DNA of 64,000 nt from Symbiodinium natans (taxonomy: Eukaryota; Sar; Dinophyceae; Suessiales; Symbiodiniaceae). Positions 24,601 to 36,968 of the stretch are shown here, piece by piece; the first letter of the stretch is position 1, and each line of letters begins with the position of its first letter. Position numbers and translations under genes: made by a program. Where the stretch lies: positions 406,501 through 470,500 of the forward strand of contig CAJNDS010002523.1 in assembly GCA_905221605.1 (NCBI GenBank), written 5' to 3'. The notes below the pieces were generated by a model that saw nothing but the letters and a program-made list of their open reading frames with translations, was not told the origin of the DNA and did no database searches.

Positions 24601-25240
24601 AGACTGCGCCAAAAACACCTGGTTGAACACAAGCATCCCTGGCAAGTCTGGCTGTTTTCTTGGGCATGCATTGTCATTGTACCATCTCGCAACTGCTGCA
24701 TGCATCATGAAGCCGCATGTGCTCTTGCACGTGAAGGAGGATGACGAAGGACCGTTGAACTTCTTCACTCAGGATATGATCGTCAAAGTATAGATCTTTT
24801 TGAGTAGCCGTATTGTTGAGCTCTGCGGTAGCATTTGAACCGACGTATACCAGAAGCCGAGTAGTTGTCAGGCACTGAAGGCCATGGCCTCGACAGGCCT
24901 CTGCGGCGCAGGGATTCCACCTTCCCAAGCAGCCGAAGGCCGCCGAAGGCCGCCGAAGGCCTTTGCGAGATTGTGGGGCCAGTTTGCACGTTTGTGACCC
25001 TAATACAGCACTGCTGGTTCAAAGGAATTGGTGTCAGATTTCGAACAGCCGCCGTCATTGTTGTTTGTGGCACATGTGGCATTTTTTTGGATGTCCTGTG
25101 TGCGCAACAAAATGCATGGGTGGCTCAAGCTGTAGTTTAGTGGTCAGATTGTCCCTCCTTTCCGTGCTGCGGTGCTGTAGCATAGCTGCGGAGCTATGGA
25201 GGCATGAAGAGCACAGACAGAGCCAATTGTCACTTAGGAG
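15641..25240. other. Gene-poor stretch with no nameable gene
   Basis: I find no family motif in any frame over these 9.6 kb. The longer frames that might be exons of unknown genes are minus 19862-20302 (146 codons), minus 22758-23354 (198 codons, several Cys including CLECG) and minus 23479-23688 (ends with an amphipathic segment LPFFQQRESLARAGTALEVF). Homopolymer runs occur at 23867-23879 (G) and 24459-24468 (G), and a short GCCGAAG repeat at 24935-24960. Confidence 0.4.
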
Positions 25241-25651
25241 TTGCTTCATCCGATATCTGCGATACTTGTCGTAAACATCATACATGAGCAAGCATGTGAG
25301 CTTGATTTGGTGATGGCAGATCGATGTAAGTTGCAGCCAGCCGAGCAGGAGAAAACAGCGCAAACCGTGCAAGAGCTCACTGACATCATGCAGGACTTCG
25401 TTGCATTCTTCTGCTCAAGCCATTGTAGCGTTGTCAAGAATGCGCTGCCCAGGAACTTGCGAAGCGTGTTGAAGAACAGGACGCTAGGTGACTTGAGAAC
25501 GGTAGAGCGCAGACTTCGCCGAATGTCGCTGTGTCGAATGACGAATCTGGGCAGGCTGAAGAGTCAGCAGAGGGAGCAAATGATGGAGACTGCGGCCTTG
25601 AAGCGCCGAGTGGAGGCAGCTTGTAACGACGATTTGCTCTTTGCAAGTTAG
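25241..25651 (+). CDS. Candidate coiled-coil exon of an unknown gene
   Basis: An open frame of 136 codons; the convincing part starts near 25315. It is rich in Glu, Gln, Arg and Leu (for example LKSQQREQMMETAALKRRVE), as in a coiled coil or helical bundle. Similar helical pieces follow on the same strand at about 25780-25890 and 25989-26084, which could be further exons of one gene. No family recognised and no clear start. Confidence 0.3.
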   Translation: MLHPISAILVVNIIHEQACELDLVMADRCKLQPAEQEKTAQTVQELTDIMQDFVAFFCSSHCSVVKNALPRNLRSVLKNRTLGDLRTVERRLRRMSLCRMTNLGRLKSQQREQMMETAALKRRVEAACNDDLLFAS

Positions 25652-28600
25652 GGTGATCAAAACAGGGCAGTGACAAATCAAGTACAGTATATGATCCAGC
25701 TCACCGGGCCCAAAATACTGAAGGTCTCTTGAACCTGCGAGGGTCAGTGCACTTTCATGCTAAACATGGGATTTCACGGCATCCAAGTACAACCAGCTGA
25801 TTCAGGACTTGCAGCAAAACAGTTTAAAGGAGGTGAAGACAGTACGTCAGGACCTGCACCGCATCCTTGTTTGCACTTTGCAAGCTAGTGGTCGTACCAG
25901 AATCATACCAGAAGCAAGTGCATTGCAGCACTCGGAGTTCGGATCACCCAAGTGCACTTAAGATCACGTGAGAGTGCCGTAGTAGGAGTACGACCTCGCT
26001 TTGGACAGCCTCGGCAGTCTCATCGAAGATGTTGCACGAAGAGTGACACGTGCCGTGCAACGCTTTGAGGAGCTCTGACACGTCTTCTCTGATTCCTTGG
26101 GGTTCGTTTTGTTCTGGAAGTGTCTGCTTCGCGCTGCTCTGCATCGGTGAGGAGCGAGGAATTGCCGACTTGGAACGCACCCGCAACAGACCAAGAGCCC
26201 ACCTGATGTTTCAAGAGCCAGACAAATTTTGAGTTGCTCGCCCTGTGAGCCGGTCACAGGCGAGCATGTTGAGAATGCGATGGCGACACAGTCCGCAATG
26301 CTCACCCAAAAGATTGCGACTTGTCGATTGAGACGTTTGTGCATGTGTTTGTGTGCGTGTCTCCCTCTCCCCTCTCTCCGTCTCTCCCTCTCCCCCTCTC
26401 TCCCTCTCTCCCTCTCTCCCTCTCTCCCTCCCTCTCTCACGCTGCCTCTAGTTCTCACTCTCTCTTGGCCTGTGTCTCCCTCTGCTCCCGTTCTGTTCCC
26501 TTCATCTCTCCCTCTCTCTGACGCTCCTTAAAATTGCTGCAGCTGAGGATGCTGCCATGAGCGCCGCAGTCGCGGCAGTGGACCGTTCCAGCCAGGCAAG
26601 CGGCAAGGGATTCTCGGAAGCGTTGAACCGTTGTGCTCCTTCTGAGCAAGACAACGAAGCATGCTTCCTAACGTCCACGACGGCCACTCAGAGCTTCGAC
26701 GCTGAAAAATTTCATTTACGGATACGTCCCATCTCTGCCCAGTCTAATGGAAGCCAGGCTCACCGTATCAAAGCTGAACTTGACCTCCAAAGACCGCACA
26801 GCCACAAGCGACACATCGAAACAGCATCTTTCAAGTTGCCGTCCCTTGTTGAACCTCTTGAGTCACCTAAATGCGCTTGCGACAGCTCAGAACTCAGTGG
26901 GTCTGGCAGGCCAGCGACCACCCGGATCACGAGTCTCGCGAAGGTGCACACCAGCATTTGTTAACACAAAACGGCACTTGTCATCACCTTGCATGTGCAT
27001 TGGCATTGGCATGTCTCAGCCATCTTGGCTGCAGGAGACGAGGATCACGGCGGCGGCACTGGAAGTGCATCTGCAAAGAAACCCCATCAGCAGATGGAGA
27101 CCATGCGTTTCTACCTCATCAGAGCTGTTGCTGTACATGCGTCGCTGGAATCTGAAAGCCTTCTGCCAAACTTCTGCCCGAACGATCAGAGCTCTGTTAA
27201 GCTCCTCAAACGTTGCTCTTTCATGGCGAATGACTTTGTGCAAGTCTCTTTTGCTCCTCACTTTGCTCTCACTCAGCTCTCAGAGGTCGTGTGGAAACGA
27301 TCGCGCAGATGTTGCGGACCGAGGCCGGGCCTCTTGAGGAGAGATAGAAAACTTCGGATGAGAGTTGCAGGTTTCTGCTCTTTGGGAACTGTCTTTTCTG
27401 CTTTCCTTGGCTTTCATTTCTTCGCTTCTCTTTGGAGGCGTTGTTTTTGCTTTTCATTTATACCTGAGTCCGCAAAAATCTTGAACAACTAAACACGCTC
27501 AGAGTCTACAGCTGGGCTGCAGGCGCTGGCTCAGGCCCAGGCCTTCGAGGCAAAGCTCTCCTCCATGGAAGCTGGGCACTCCGCAGAGGCAAAGAGGCGC
27601 GCGCAAGGGCATACGCAAGGGCATACGCAGCGACTGCGAAACCCGAGAGTCGCACGGCGTCACACTCCGGGTAAACACGAGTTGCGAGATTTCCGTGAGA
27701 CGTTGTGTGGAAAAAAAGGTGGCAGGGGATGCTGTCTTCCTCCTTCACGCAGCTACAGGAGCCTGAAGATGCTTGTTTTGTGAATTACATGAGGCATGGG
27801 TTGGCAGTCCAAGGACCGACTTGCCCCGAACCTGTGAGGCTTTGCAGCGATCAATCTCACAGCTCGAGTGTGGGCTCACGCCATCGGTGGCGGGTCCTGG
27901 CCCAAAGGCGGGCTGGATTCGAAGAAACTTTGGCCCCAGCAGGGCCTGCCAGCTTCTTCGCAATTGGAGGTTGGCACAGGCGCCTCACCGACACCATCAC
28001 CACTTCAGCAGCCTGCAAAGCGACTGGGAAGACCAACAGCTGTCTTCTCTCTTTGCCAGTGTTCGACATGTGCCACGCCAGCCTTATCGGCATCAGTTCG
28101 TGTCATGCCGTTCTTCTTGGGGACTTTTCTGGGGTGTATGCTGGGGGGGGGTTTGTCCACAGCACCAGGGTCACCAGAGACAAGCTGGATGTTGCAACCA
28201 AGGGCGACAGGAGCAGCCACAAAGCAAGTCCAAAGCACAACAAAAGCTGCCTGTATCTGCAATTGCCACGCACAAGCGCTGCAGTCCACATCGGCCGTCA
28301 TCACAGCACGACGGTCACTGGGATAGGCCCCAACGTCGGACTTCTGAAAATGCTTGAAGCTGCCGGTTGCTGTCGCAGCTTGGAAACACTGCTGGATTTC
28401 TTTCCATAGCCGAACGTCCATTACTCCGATGTCGGAGATGTAGGAGACCCAGGCAGGCGCGCCATTCTAGAAACACCCGAAAAAGTCCTGAATGCGAATG
28501 TTTTCTCAGTTGAGGTTAGCTTCGTTCGTACGCGCGCAGTTTGCTCCAGAATCTTTGTGCAGTCTGTCGTAGAAACAGGCAAAAGCACTGTCAATTCCAG

Positions 28601-29120
28601 TGTTGTGGGCATGTTCACATCTAGTGCTTTGGGCATGGTCGGCATGTGGCCGGACTTTGTTATCTCCCCCCCCCCCGCCCCCCAACCAACCAACCAAACC
28701 CCGCAACAACCCCCCCCCCCTCCCAACCAAACCGTGCGACACCTCCCCCCAACAAGCCGAAGCCCGAAGCACCCGAAAAAACCTTGCGGTCACGGCTATT
28801 TCCGTTAGCAGAAACCAGCATGAAGGCATTTTTGCCGCTGCTCAAATCCAAGGATCGACAGGGAGCTCAGCAATGCGGAGAAACTGCGCGAGGAAAGGCT
28901 TTTGCCACTCTGCCAGTCTCTGCTTGTGTGACATGCGGTGACCCTTTCCTCAACCTATCCTCAACAGTCTTCTCTTCTGGAGGATCTTTCCAAAAAGCTG
29001 CGTGGCATCGCCTCCTCGGTCAATGGGGCGCTTGTGACACTGGAATCCCAGGCAGAAACAACAGCCTCACGAGGCTGGACGCCACTCCATCATGTTTTGC
29101 TTCTTCACTTCTGCTCTAAG
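25652..29120. other. Scattered exon-like helical segments
   Basis: On the + strand, short frames that read like helical protein occur at about 25786-25890 (NQLIQDLQQNSLKEVKTV), 25989-26084 (ALDSLGSLIEDVARRV, ends in a stop), 26540-26640 (after a CTGCAG acceptor), 27510-27610 (LAQAQAFEAKLSSMEA) and 28972-29065 (LLEDLSKKLRGIASSV). They are suggestive of one or two multi-exon genes for coiled-coil proteins, but frames and splice sites could not be tied together. 28664-28732 is C-rich. Confidence 0.3.
26345..26520. repeat. CT microsatellite
   Basis: Runs of CCCTCTCT and related pyrimidine text. Confidence 0.9.
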
Positions 29121-31599
29121 AAGGTCAGTCCCCGAAGCGATCCAAGAGTCCGGTGGTGCTTCCGCTCAATCCGGCGGGTACCATGGAGAAGCAGATGAGG
29201 CCCAAGTGGATGGGAGATCATGGGATGGGAGATTCCCTCAAGAAAGAGAGGCCTCGAGGAGAGTGTGATCACATTTTAGCACATTTTAGCACATTGCAGG
29301 CAAAGGGCGGAGATGGACCAGGCAGATGGATTCGGGTAAGAACTGTGCTCGCCTGTGCTCAGTTTTGTGCTCCCAGGCACGCTCGCCTCCAAAGGGCATT
29401 CCAACAATGACTGGGCCTCTGGAGTCGCGCGAGGCGCACTTTTCCGCTTTTTCGCTTTTTCGCTCCGAAAGCTTAGCAAAGCTAGGAAGCCCGGCGTGCC
29501 AGGAATCGTCAAAGCGTCCTGCGATCCAAAGCGGAGGCTGTCCACTCTGTCCCCTGAAGCTGTGCCAAACCGTGCCAAACTGTGGAATCTGTGGCGGATG
29601 AGAGTCGTGTTGTTCTTTGCCATGCCTTGCAGGGGCGAGCATGCAGATTCCATTCGCGCATGCACCTGAGATGGCCGGTTCTCTTCTGCCCGTTGAGATC
29701 CTGTTTGCTGCGATTGCGAGGGGCACGTCGCCAGCTGCCGAATGCTTGGCCTCTGATGTCACAAATTTCTATCTAGTCTACTGGCTGCCAACCTTTACAT
29801 CAATCTCATGCTCAGATTACCTCAGCGCGAGATGACAAGAAAGGCAACCCAGGTCATGCACATCACATACACGTCACGCTGTGACCACACAGTGGCCGCA
29901 CTGAACCACACATGGCAATACCTGCAGGTGGCCTTCTCGCAGCCTCGCCGCAACCAACCGCATCACGATGCTTAGGGGCCTCACGAAGGCTGGGAACATC
30001 TGGGAACCATTGCATAAGCCTTGGCCTTCACTACTGTCTGACGTCCAGAGTCTGTTTTTATGGAGCAAACATCCTGAAGCCTGAGCCAGATGCCGTGTGT
30101 GTGTGTGTCACGCACCGATCAATAAAGGAGATAGTGTGTCTTGCAAGTAAGTTGCTTTTCTCACTCAATCATGGCCATATGATATGCCAGGGCCTCTCTG
30201 GGAGAACCTGACCACCGTAGTTCTCAGCCGGATCTTTCGCGGAATCGCCCTGGACCTCAGATTGACATTTGGGAAGAATCCCAGGTGTTGTATCTGTTTT
30301 TTTTGTTGCCCCTGCTCAGGTTCTGCCGTACCGCTACAGTCTCAGCTTTAGTGCCTAAATTTCTGTTCGAAGTCTTGTATCCCTCGACCCGTCTTCCACC
30401 AAGGACGCCGATGGCAGCACATTCACAGCATGTGTGGCAAGGGCACGGGCAAACACACCCTCAAGCGCACTCGCCAGCGCACGCACCGGCGCAAATGCAC
30501 GCGCCGGCGCAAATGCATGCGCCGGCGCAGGTGCATGCGCAGGCGCACATGCACGCTCAGCTCAATCAGCAAGTGCCTCCTCAAGCGCGTCAGCAGCAAC
30601 AGGCAAGGTGCTCGGGTTCTTACTCACGGCAAATGCATTGGTATTCCTGCGCCCCTGCAAGGTGCGCAGCATGCCCGGGATGCGCTCTGGGTATGCTTCC
30701 CCATCCATTCAGGCAACACGTAGCCTGCGTGACATCGTCTGACAGTCGAAGTATTTGCCTGCTTGAAGGGACGAACCCCACTGCCGGGTCACCGCATTCA
30801 GATCTGAGCTTTTCAGGGGGCCATATGACCGCCCCCTCCGCCTTCTTAAAGATGGGTAATGCCTGAGCGGGCCATACAATTAGCGTGTCATTTCATCAAA
30901 CATACATAACATATTATATATAAGTACAATAATAATGCGTCTATATATATGTATGCATGTATAGTTTTGACTTTAAGACATCTTTTCTCGCGTTGAGCTA
31001 AGAGAGGTGTTCCATGCGGTGTCTACACTGTCGTAATGTTGTGCCCGCAGCACTTTCTTCTTTGTCCAAAAACGTCGCGCTGGACGTTTCGATTTCTTAG
31101 CTCAGCCCTTACTTATGCTGAGATGCATGAATGGCCTGAGTCGACCTGTCCCTAAAGTGCCCTTGTCCGAGAAGCTAAAGGGAAGGTCCTTATGCCTGTA
31201 GAATCAAAGCTGAAGCGCGGCAAGAAGGCACGTGGGGAGCTGAGCGCACAGAGCTCGAAGAGGCGATCTTGGCTAAAGCTGAGCTTTTTTATGGACACAG
31301 TGTACATTGTGTACATCTCCTGTACATCTCCTGATACATCTCCTGACCTCTGCACGTCTCGCTGCATAAAAAGAAGACCTTGCCAAGAGCCGTATTGATG
31401 TTCCACGTCGATTCCCCTGGCATCGGCTTGTTGCAGGTGCCCTCGAGTTGCACGCACGACTTAGACCGAGATCGGCCGCGGTCAGGCAGGGTGCTTCTGT
31501 CCTTGTTTCGCATGCTCATTGGTGCATTGTGCCAAAGTTTTGAAACAGGGCAGCTGGCTCAAAATCAGGTGAAGGCTTTCGTTAGATTTGTCCGGCGGC
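29121..31599. other. Spacer upstream of the oxidoreductase gene
   Basis: No gene recognised. 30460-30560 holds an 18-bp-type tandem repeat (CGCCGGCGCAAATGCATG and variants). 30890-30975 is AT-rich. 31311-31345 contains a short CATCTCCTG repeat. Confidence 0.4.
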
Positions 31600-32090
31600 A
31601 TGCCTCACCAAACTCTTAGGTATGCCATGATCGGCGGTGGCCAGGGCTCCTGGATCGGTGAGGCACACCGCAAGGCGCTGGCGCTCTGGAAACAGCACTC
31701 TGACCGTCTCCATAATGCTGGAGTAGTTTTGCTTTTCTCGTGTTGTGTGAGTGTGAGTGTAAGTGAGTGAGTGATTGAGTGAGTGATGGTGGTGGAAAGT
31801 CGCTGTACATGCGATAGCGAGTTGAATAGCACTTCCTTCGTCCATCTCCTGCCTCAGTTTTTTCCACATTCTCTTAACTTCCACCGCCGTTCCCCCCAAA
31901 CCCGAAGAAGAAGAGAGTGACAAAAGCAGGTTGGTCGCCTAGCCCTTAGGCAGGAATTGGTCAGAGTCGAAGGTGACTGGTTTTCGGAAGGGAGGTTTCT
32001 GTTCGGGGTAGGACTGACTGCTCAAACGGGGGGCTCTTGCAGTGTCGGGGGGAGGACCGGCGTCGCGTCTTCCGGAGAACAGACAGGAAG

Positions 32091-32126
<36 letters not shown>

Positions 32127-33233
32127 GAGAAAGCCACAGAGGCAAAGAAAGAATGGAGGCCCTCCGAAACCCTGCAGGCGTTGGCTCTGGACAATACTGC
32201 GAGGCTCGTGGCTGGCTGCTTCTCCTCCAACCATGACCGGTCGCAAGCTTTTGGCCAAGAGTTGGGATTGCCAGATCTGCGGGTCTATGGCTCGGCCATG
32301 GAGCTTGCGGAAGCCGAGGCGGCCCTTGAAGACAAACCGCATTTCGTGGTCATCTGCACGCCGAACCGGCACCACTTGGAGCAGATCAAAATGCTGGCCG
32401 CCAAAGGTTTCCCGATCGTTTGCGACAAGCCACTATGCGACACCCTCGCTGAGGGGAAGGAGGCTTTAAAGGCTTTAGCGTCCCCAGGTAGTGGCTTGCT
32501 CGCGTTAACACACTGCTACGCGGGATATGCTATGATCAAGGAGGCCCGATCCTTGATCAGGAAAGGCCGTTTGGGTACGCTTCGCAAGGTGGTGGTGGAG
32601 TATCCGCAGGGATGGTTGATGCCTGAGGATGCCGAAGAAGGCAAGCCGGCAATGAGTGCCTCCACAGGTGTCTCTAGCATGGTCGATGTCGGTACGCACG
32701 CGGAGCACCTAGCCAGGTATGTCACTGGCCTGCAGACGAAGGAGGTCTTTGCTGACGTTTCTAGTTTTGTGCCCGGTGGTGCTCGCACTCCGGACGACTT
32801 CAATGTGCTAGTACGCTACGAAGGTGGCCAACGCGGCGTGCTGATAGCTTCGCAATCCTCATCCGGGGAGCAGAACTGCTTGCGGCTGCGGGTCTACGGC
32901 TCGGAGGGATCCCTCGACTGGATGCAAGAGGATCCCAACCTACTCATATTGCGCCTCCGTGATCAGCCAGTGCAGACTCTGCATCGGGGGCAGCCATACC
33001 TCAGCGCAGAGGCTCAATCCTGCTCTCGTCTCCCACCGGGACACCCGGAAGGCTACCTCGAAGCCTTTGCCAACATCTATCGCAGCTTCGCTGAAGCTGT
33101 GCAGGCGTACAACCGTGGTGAGGTTGCAAATGTGGATTTTCCCAACGCAGCTGATGGAATTGCCAGTTTAGCCTTTGTAGAAGCAGTCTCCAAAAGTTCT
33201 GAGACGGGTACCTGGGTTTCTGCACAGCCATAG
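31600..33233 (+). CDS. Gfo/Idh/MocA family NAD(P)-dependent oxidoreductase
   Basis: Two exons, 31600-31674 and 32178-33233, give about 376 residues, the normal length for the family. Exon 1 encodes the start of the Rossmann fold (YAMIGGGQGSWIGEAHRK), with the glycine-rich nucleotide loop. Exon 2 carries the CDKPL motif with the family's catalytic Lys, then ALTHCYAGY, the conserved VVEYPQGW block, and DVGTHAEHLARYVTG with the active-site Asp and His. It ends with GHPEGYLEAFANIYRSFAEA. It resembles the branch with the GGGQGxxIG-HR signature, often of bacterial origin; transfer is inference. The substrate, probably a sugar or inositol derivative, cannot be told. The intron (31675-32177) starts GC, ends AG, contains a GA microsatellite, and is bounded by near-repeats AGGCGCTGGCGCTCTGGA and AGGCGTTGGCTCTGGA. 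The start is the ATG nearest the Rossmann strand; upstream exons cannot be excluded. Confidence 0.9.
32092..32130. repeat. GA microsatellite inside the oxidoreductase intron
   Basis: A GA run of about 30 bp, 50 bp upstream of the exon 2 acceptor. Confidence 0.9.
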
Positions 33234-36200
33234 CTTCCAGGTGCTGCACGTTTCACTCTCAAGGTATTGTGTTGGAGAGCATCACATCCTTGGGAGCGCA
33301 GGGTTACGGGCCTACTGGGGCCTACATGGCCGCTTGGGTTGCTGGGCCCCAGGAAGCCGCTTGGAGAGAAAATAGCGAATCGCGCTCATGAATGATGTGT
33401 ATCATGCAAAGAAGCAGAGAGCCACAGTGATTGTGAGGCAAAGGCTGCTGAAGCGACGACCGGGGTTCCTGCAGGCAAAAAACGACTTTTTCCAATTCTG
33501 AGTGAGGAAGCAGGGGCAGTTCTTGGCATGCTGTTCATGTTGTTGATCTTGTTTGTGGAGCCGCTGCCTCTACTAGGGCTAGCTCTTCAAGATTACACTC
33601 AGCTTTGCAGCATGGAGCACCCTTTCGAAGCTTTGCAGATCATGGGAACAGCAAGCATCACAAGACAACCTGGATCTTTCAACCAAGTGCGATGAGCACA
33701 TCTGCGTGCGCCGTTTGCCAAGTTCAGGGTCATGATCCTCCAGTCAGCTGGAGACTCGGAGCCTGAAAGGTTGTAGCGCTGCCGGCGGCGATGTTTTTCT
33801 GCATGCTGCGAAAGGTTCCGACGGACGACTATGATGAGGAAGAGAACGGCCTGGTATCTAACAGCCCCCGTCCGCCCGCCACAAGGACATCTCAACAACA
33901 CCTCCATCATGACTCGGGATCCATTTCATAGTGGCAGTGTGTCTTTGGCAATGTGGAAAGCGGCCATTTTGACACGCTGGTAGGAAACTCCCGCTCAAAG
34001 CACGGCGTCGCCTGGCAGCATTCTGGGTGACATGCTTTTTGCGCGTGAACTTTCTCTCACGCCACTTATCAAAGCAACAAGTGTCTCCCGTCAGGGGTAA
34101 CTGCCGCGGACCACCGAATATCGGAGGAGGATGAGGCAGGAAGAGAAGTCCGATGGTCTGTGTCTGTTTTGAGAGGTTCAGGTCGTGGGCTTTTTCGGGA
34201 AGCCGTGATTACTTGAACATGCGACGCAGTTGACGTTGTGCACAGTTGACTTTAGGTCCGAGGCTTTGAGTTGTTGCGAGCTTGATGTCGGCAGAGATGA
34301 TGGAAGATGCTGCCAACCTCGGTGAGCTGACGCAAAGGCAAATGTCTGCCCTGCATGAGGACAGGCTGCCCACGGCCCATCAATGAGCCCGGAAGAGGTT
34401 CATACTTCGATGAGGCACCTCCAGGGGACACAGAATCCTGCGCCAACAGAGAAACCAAAATCGCCCACCGAGAAGCCAAATGATGTGGATGGCAGGGACA
34501 TCCCTGACACGGAGGCTGGTGCAAGCAATCAGGCAAGGAAACAGACTCCAGATCTTTCATGGTGCATGAGACGCAGACAGTCCGGAAGCGAATGAGTGCG
34601 GCCAAGCCACAAGCCGCTCGAGCTCACAGGCATAGGCCTATTTAGGTGTGGAGGAGTTAGCAGGTGATGGCTTTTGTGGTGCAGCAGCTCTTAACCACTT
34701 TCCAGAGACAGCTCTCTCATGGCAATGTCCTGTCTGAGAATCTGGAGCAGGATCGAGAGCACCGCTTCCAGGCAAAAGTTCAAGTTGCAAAAGCCAGGGC
34801 CAATGCGAAAGGGTTCAGGAAGGGTTGACGCACCCGCCTCAAACAACTTATGAAAGTTCGGAAAAGCTCAAGTATGCGCTGGAGTTTTGAAAATTTGCAA
34901 CGCCCCTTCACAGAAGCTTGTTGAGAACAGTCCTGAAAGATTGGCATGAGCTGCTGGCAGTTGAGATGGAAAAACATGGGATTCAGAGAACAAGTCCACA
35001 CTCTTGAGCTGACAATTTTTGAGTTGCAGTTCGCTGTTGTAACAGTGTGATCTTTTCGCGCTGCCAGGTGAGTTGGAAGCTGGTGGCCCTTGGCATCTGC
35101 TGCTTTCTCGGCGTAGTCGCCGTGGGTGCGTCGCTGGCCGTCTTGTCCAGGGTTGGGCAAGATGCCGAGGGAACTTTGCAGGGTACCCTCGGCAATGGAG
35201 CGAAAGGCGTAAAGCCAGTGCTGGCCATCTTTGGCTTCAGGATTCTTGGGGAGGAAAGTGCGGAACAGGCGCTGCCCACCAACAATGCGGTAGCTTGGGT
35301 GGCCGCTAGCCTTCTCAAGGACCATGGCCATTTGTTGCTGCAGCCTTACGACGAAGGGCAAGCAGCTTTTGCAGTGCCACAGGGATCTGAGGGCCCAAAC
35401 GGTCCCCGCATCCCGGATGGCCAGCTGGTGCAGAGTTGGCGTCCTGCCCTGCCCGGCAGCCGGCTTCTCCGTGCGAAGCGCGCCCGACCAAGCGTCCTCC
35501 GCCACTTGGTTGCACATGGCCCGAGGATGCACAGCGCAACGGCACACCACGGCATACCACAGCACATCAGCTCTTATCGCTTGGAGATCGGTTATGCCAT
35601 CTGCAGCTTCAACTTCAGACTTGTGTGGCACAGGAGGCGTTGTGGTGGGGCCCATCTCGGAGATTCTCCAGGTCTGACCGGCTGTGATCGTTGAGTTTCT
35701 GTGTCGGCTGTTGTCGATGCTACATCTAGCAAACATTTCCAGACATTGCGCTGACCATGCTGTGTATGCTGCATGTTCGTCGTGCCCGAGTGTCAATGGG
35801 AAGCATGAGAAGTGTCAGGCTTCCGCAGCTGTTACAGCCCGTTTGCCCGAAGCAGCCTTTTCCACGCTTCTGCCCAGATCAGAGACACCTCCGTGCATAT
35901 TGGGCTAGACACTTGATGTCCCCATAGCACTTTAGCCTTGGACGATGTGGACGTTGCATGACCACGAGCATCAGCAGCTGGCAGTCCTGCCCATCTACGC
36001 ATTCCTTGCAGATGGCTGCGCAAAGCATTGGGGCAGCCATTGAAGAAACGGTGTCTCTTTGCGGCAAAGATAGCATATCCGGGTAAGCAATCATGCCTTG
36101 CTTGCCTGTGTTGCTTCTGCAATGTGCTGGAGAGTTCGTTCCAAATGTGTCAGGAAGGACATCGACGGTAGAGCAAAATGGGTTCCGTTGGCCCAGAGCA

Positions 36201-36968
36201 ATCCTGGGGAGTACTGGCGAAGGGTGAGGACTGACAACGGGGCATATAGGGGCATGTTTGCCAAGATCGCAATGGGGGCAGATGTTTGGGTTAGGCATCT
36301 TTACCCGAAACCCTGTCACCGTCGGAATCTAGGCCGGCAGTTTCGGGCAGGGCACCTTTTCGCACATGGCCGAAAATACCGACAGGGGGATCCAGCTCCA
36401 CTGTTGGGAATCGTGGGGGGTGTGTTTGGAAGTCTCCTGTGGCGCTTGCCCTAGTTTGTAGATCAGCTGAGTGGGGGAGGATGACATGCTTCCAATTCAC
36501 TCACGGCACCTGACCTTTAAAGAGATGTCCACTCCAACCTAGGGCTTCGACAAGACAAAAAACAACCATCAGAGCATGACAGCTCACTTAGCTGGCGCAC
36601 ACACGCCATCACCCGAGCAGTTTCTGGCCTGCTGTGTGCACGCGCCTTTGGGTGCGTTTTGGCAATCTCAAGACTGCAGCTTGGAAAGCTGCACACCTGC
36701 ACGGGCGTCTGCGGAGCTGCAGAGAGGTGACATACATCTCTACGAAGACTGCACGTATGGCGCGAACGGGCTTTGTTTTGTCTACAGACCTCTACAGACT
36801 TAGAGCGGAAAGATGCGATTCGTGCTTACCATCGTTGAACACATTTGGGCGTACTTGTGGTGGGGATACCAGTGTCCACTGTGGCAGCATCCGTCTTCCA
36901 GCCTGGAGTACATTGCAGTATTTGTTGGGGTTAGGCCGGTTAGACGATTGATATCACCTGATTAGCAG
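33234..36968. other. Spacer between oxidoreductase and transporter genes
   Basis: No named gene. A + strand segment at 34677-34827 ends in a stop and reads as a helix (QQLLTTFQRQLSHGNVLSEN), perhaps a last exon of an unknown gene. A minus frame at 33599-33910 (103 codons) and + frames near 36098-36454 show no known motif. The long minus frame at 34780-35796 is listed separately. Confidence 0.35.
34780..35796 (-). CDS. Hypothetical protein, long uninterrupted minus-strand frame
   Basis: 338 codons without a stop, the longest non-repetitive frame here apart from the oxidoreductase. No signal peptide, membrane segment or family motif is evident; Cys and Trp are common in the middle (for example VWALRSLWHCKSC). 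The + strand also has a frame of 215 codons over 35047-35694 with a hydrophobic start (LVALGICCFLGVVAVGA), so only one of the two can be real and possibly neither is. In this GC-rich DNA a chance frame of this size is uncommon but possible. Confidence 0.3.
   Translation of the reverse strand: MTLGHDEHAAYTAWSAQCLEMFARCSIDNSRHRNSTITAGQTWRISEMGPTTTPPVPHKSEVEAADGITDLQAIRADVLWYAVVCRCAVHPRAMCNQVAEDAWSGALRTEKPAAGQGRTPTLHQLAIRDAGTVWALRSLWHCKSCLPFVVRLQQQMAMVLEKASGHPSYRIVGGQRLFRTFLPKNPEAKDGQHWLYAFRSIAEGTLQSSLGILPNPGQDGQRRTHGDYAEKAADAKGHQLPTHLAARKDHTVTTANCNSKIVSSRVWTCSLNPMFFHLNCQQLMPIFQDCSQQASVKGRCKFSKLQRILELFRTFISCLRRVRQPFLNPFALALAFAT

Noticed and set aside
25125-25160. tRNA-like text TAGTTTAGTGGTCAG
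   Set aside because: No B box or cloverleaf pairing follows.
27017-27034. Resemblance to the dinoflagellate spliced leader
   Set aside because: Four mismatches in 18 bases and no neighbouring mRNA-like structure; consistent with chance.
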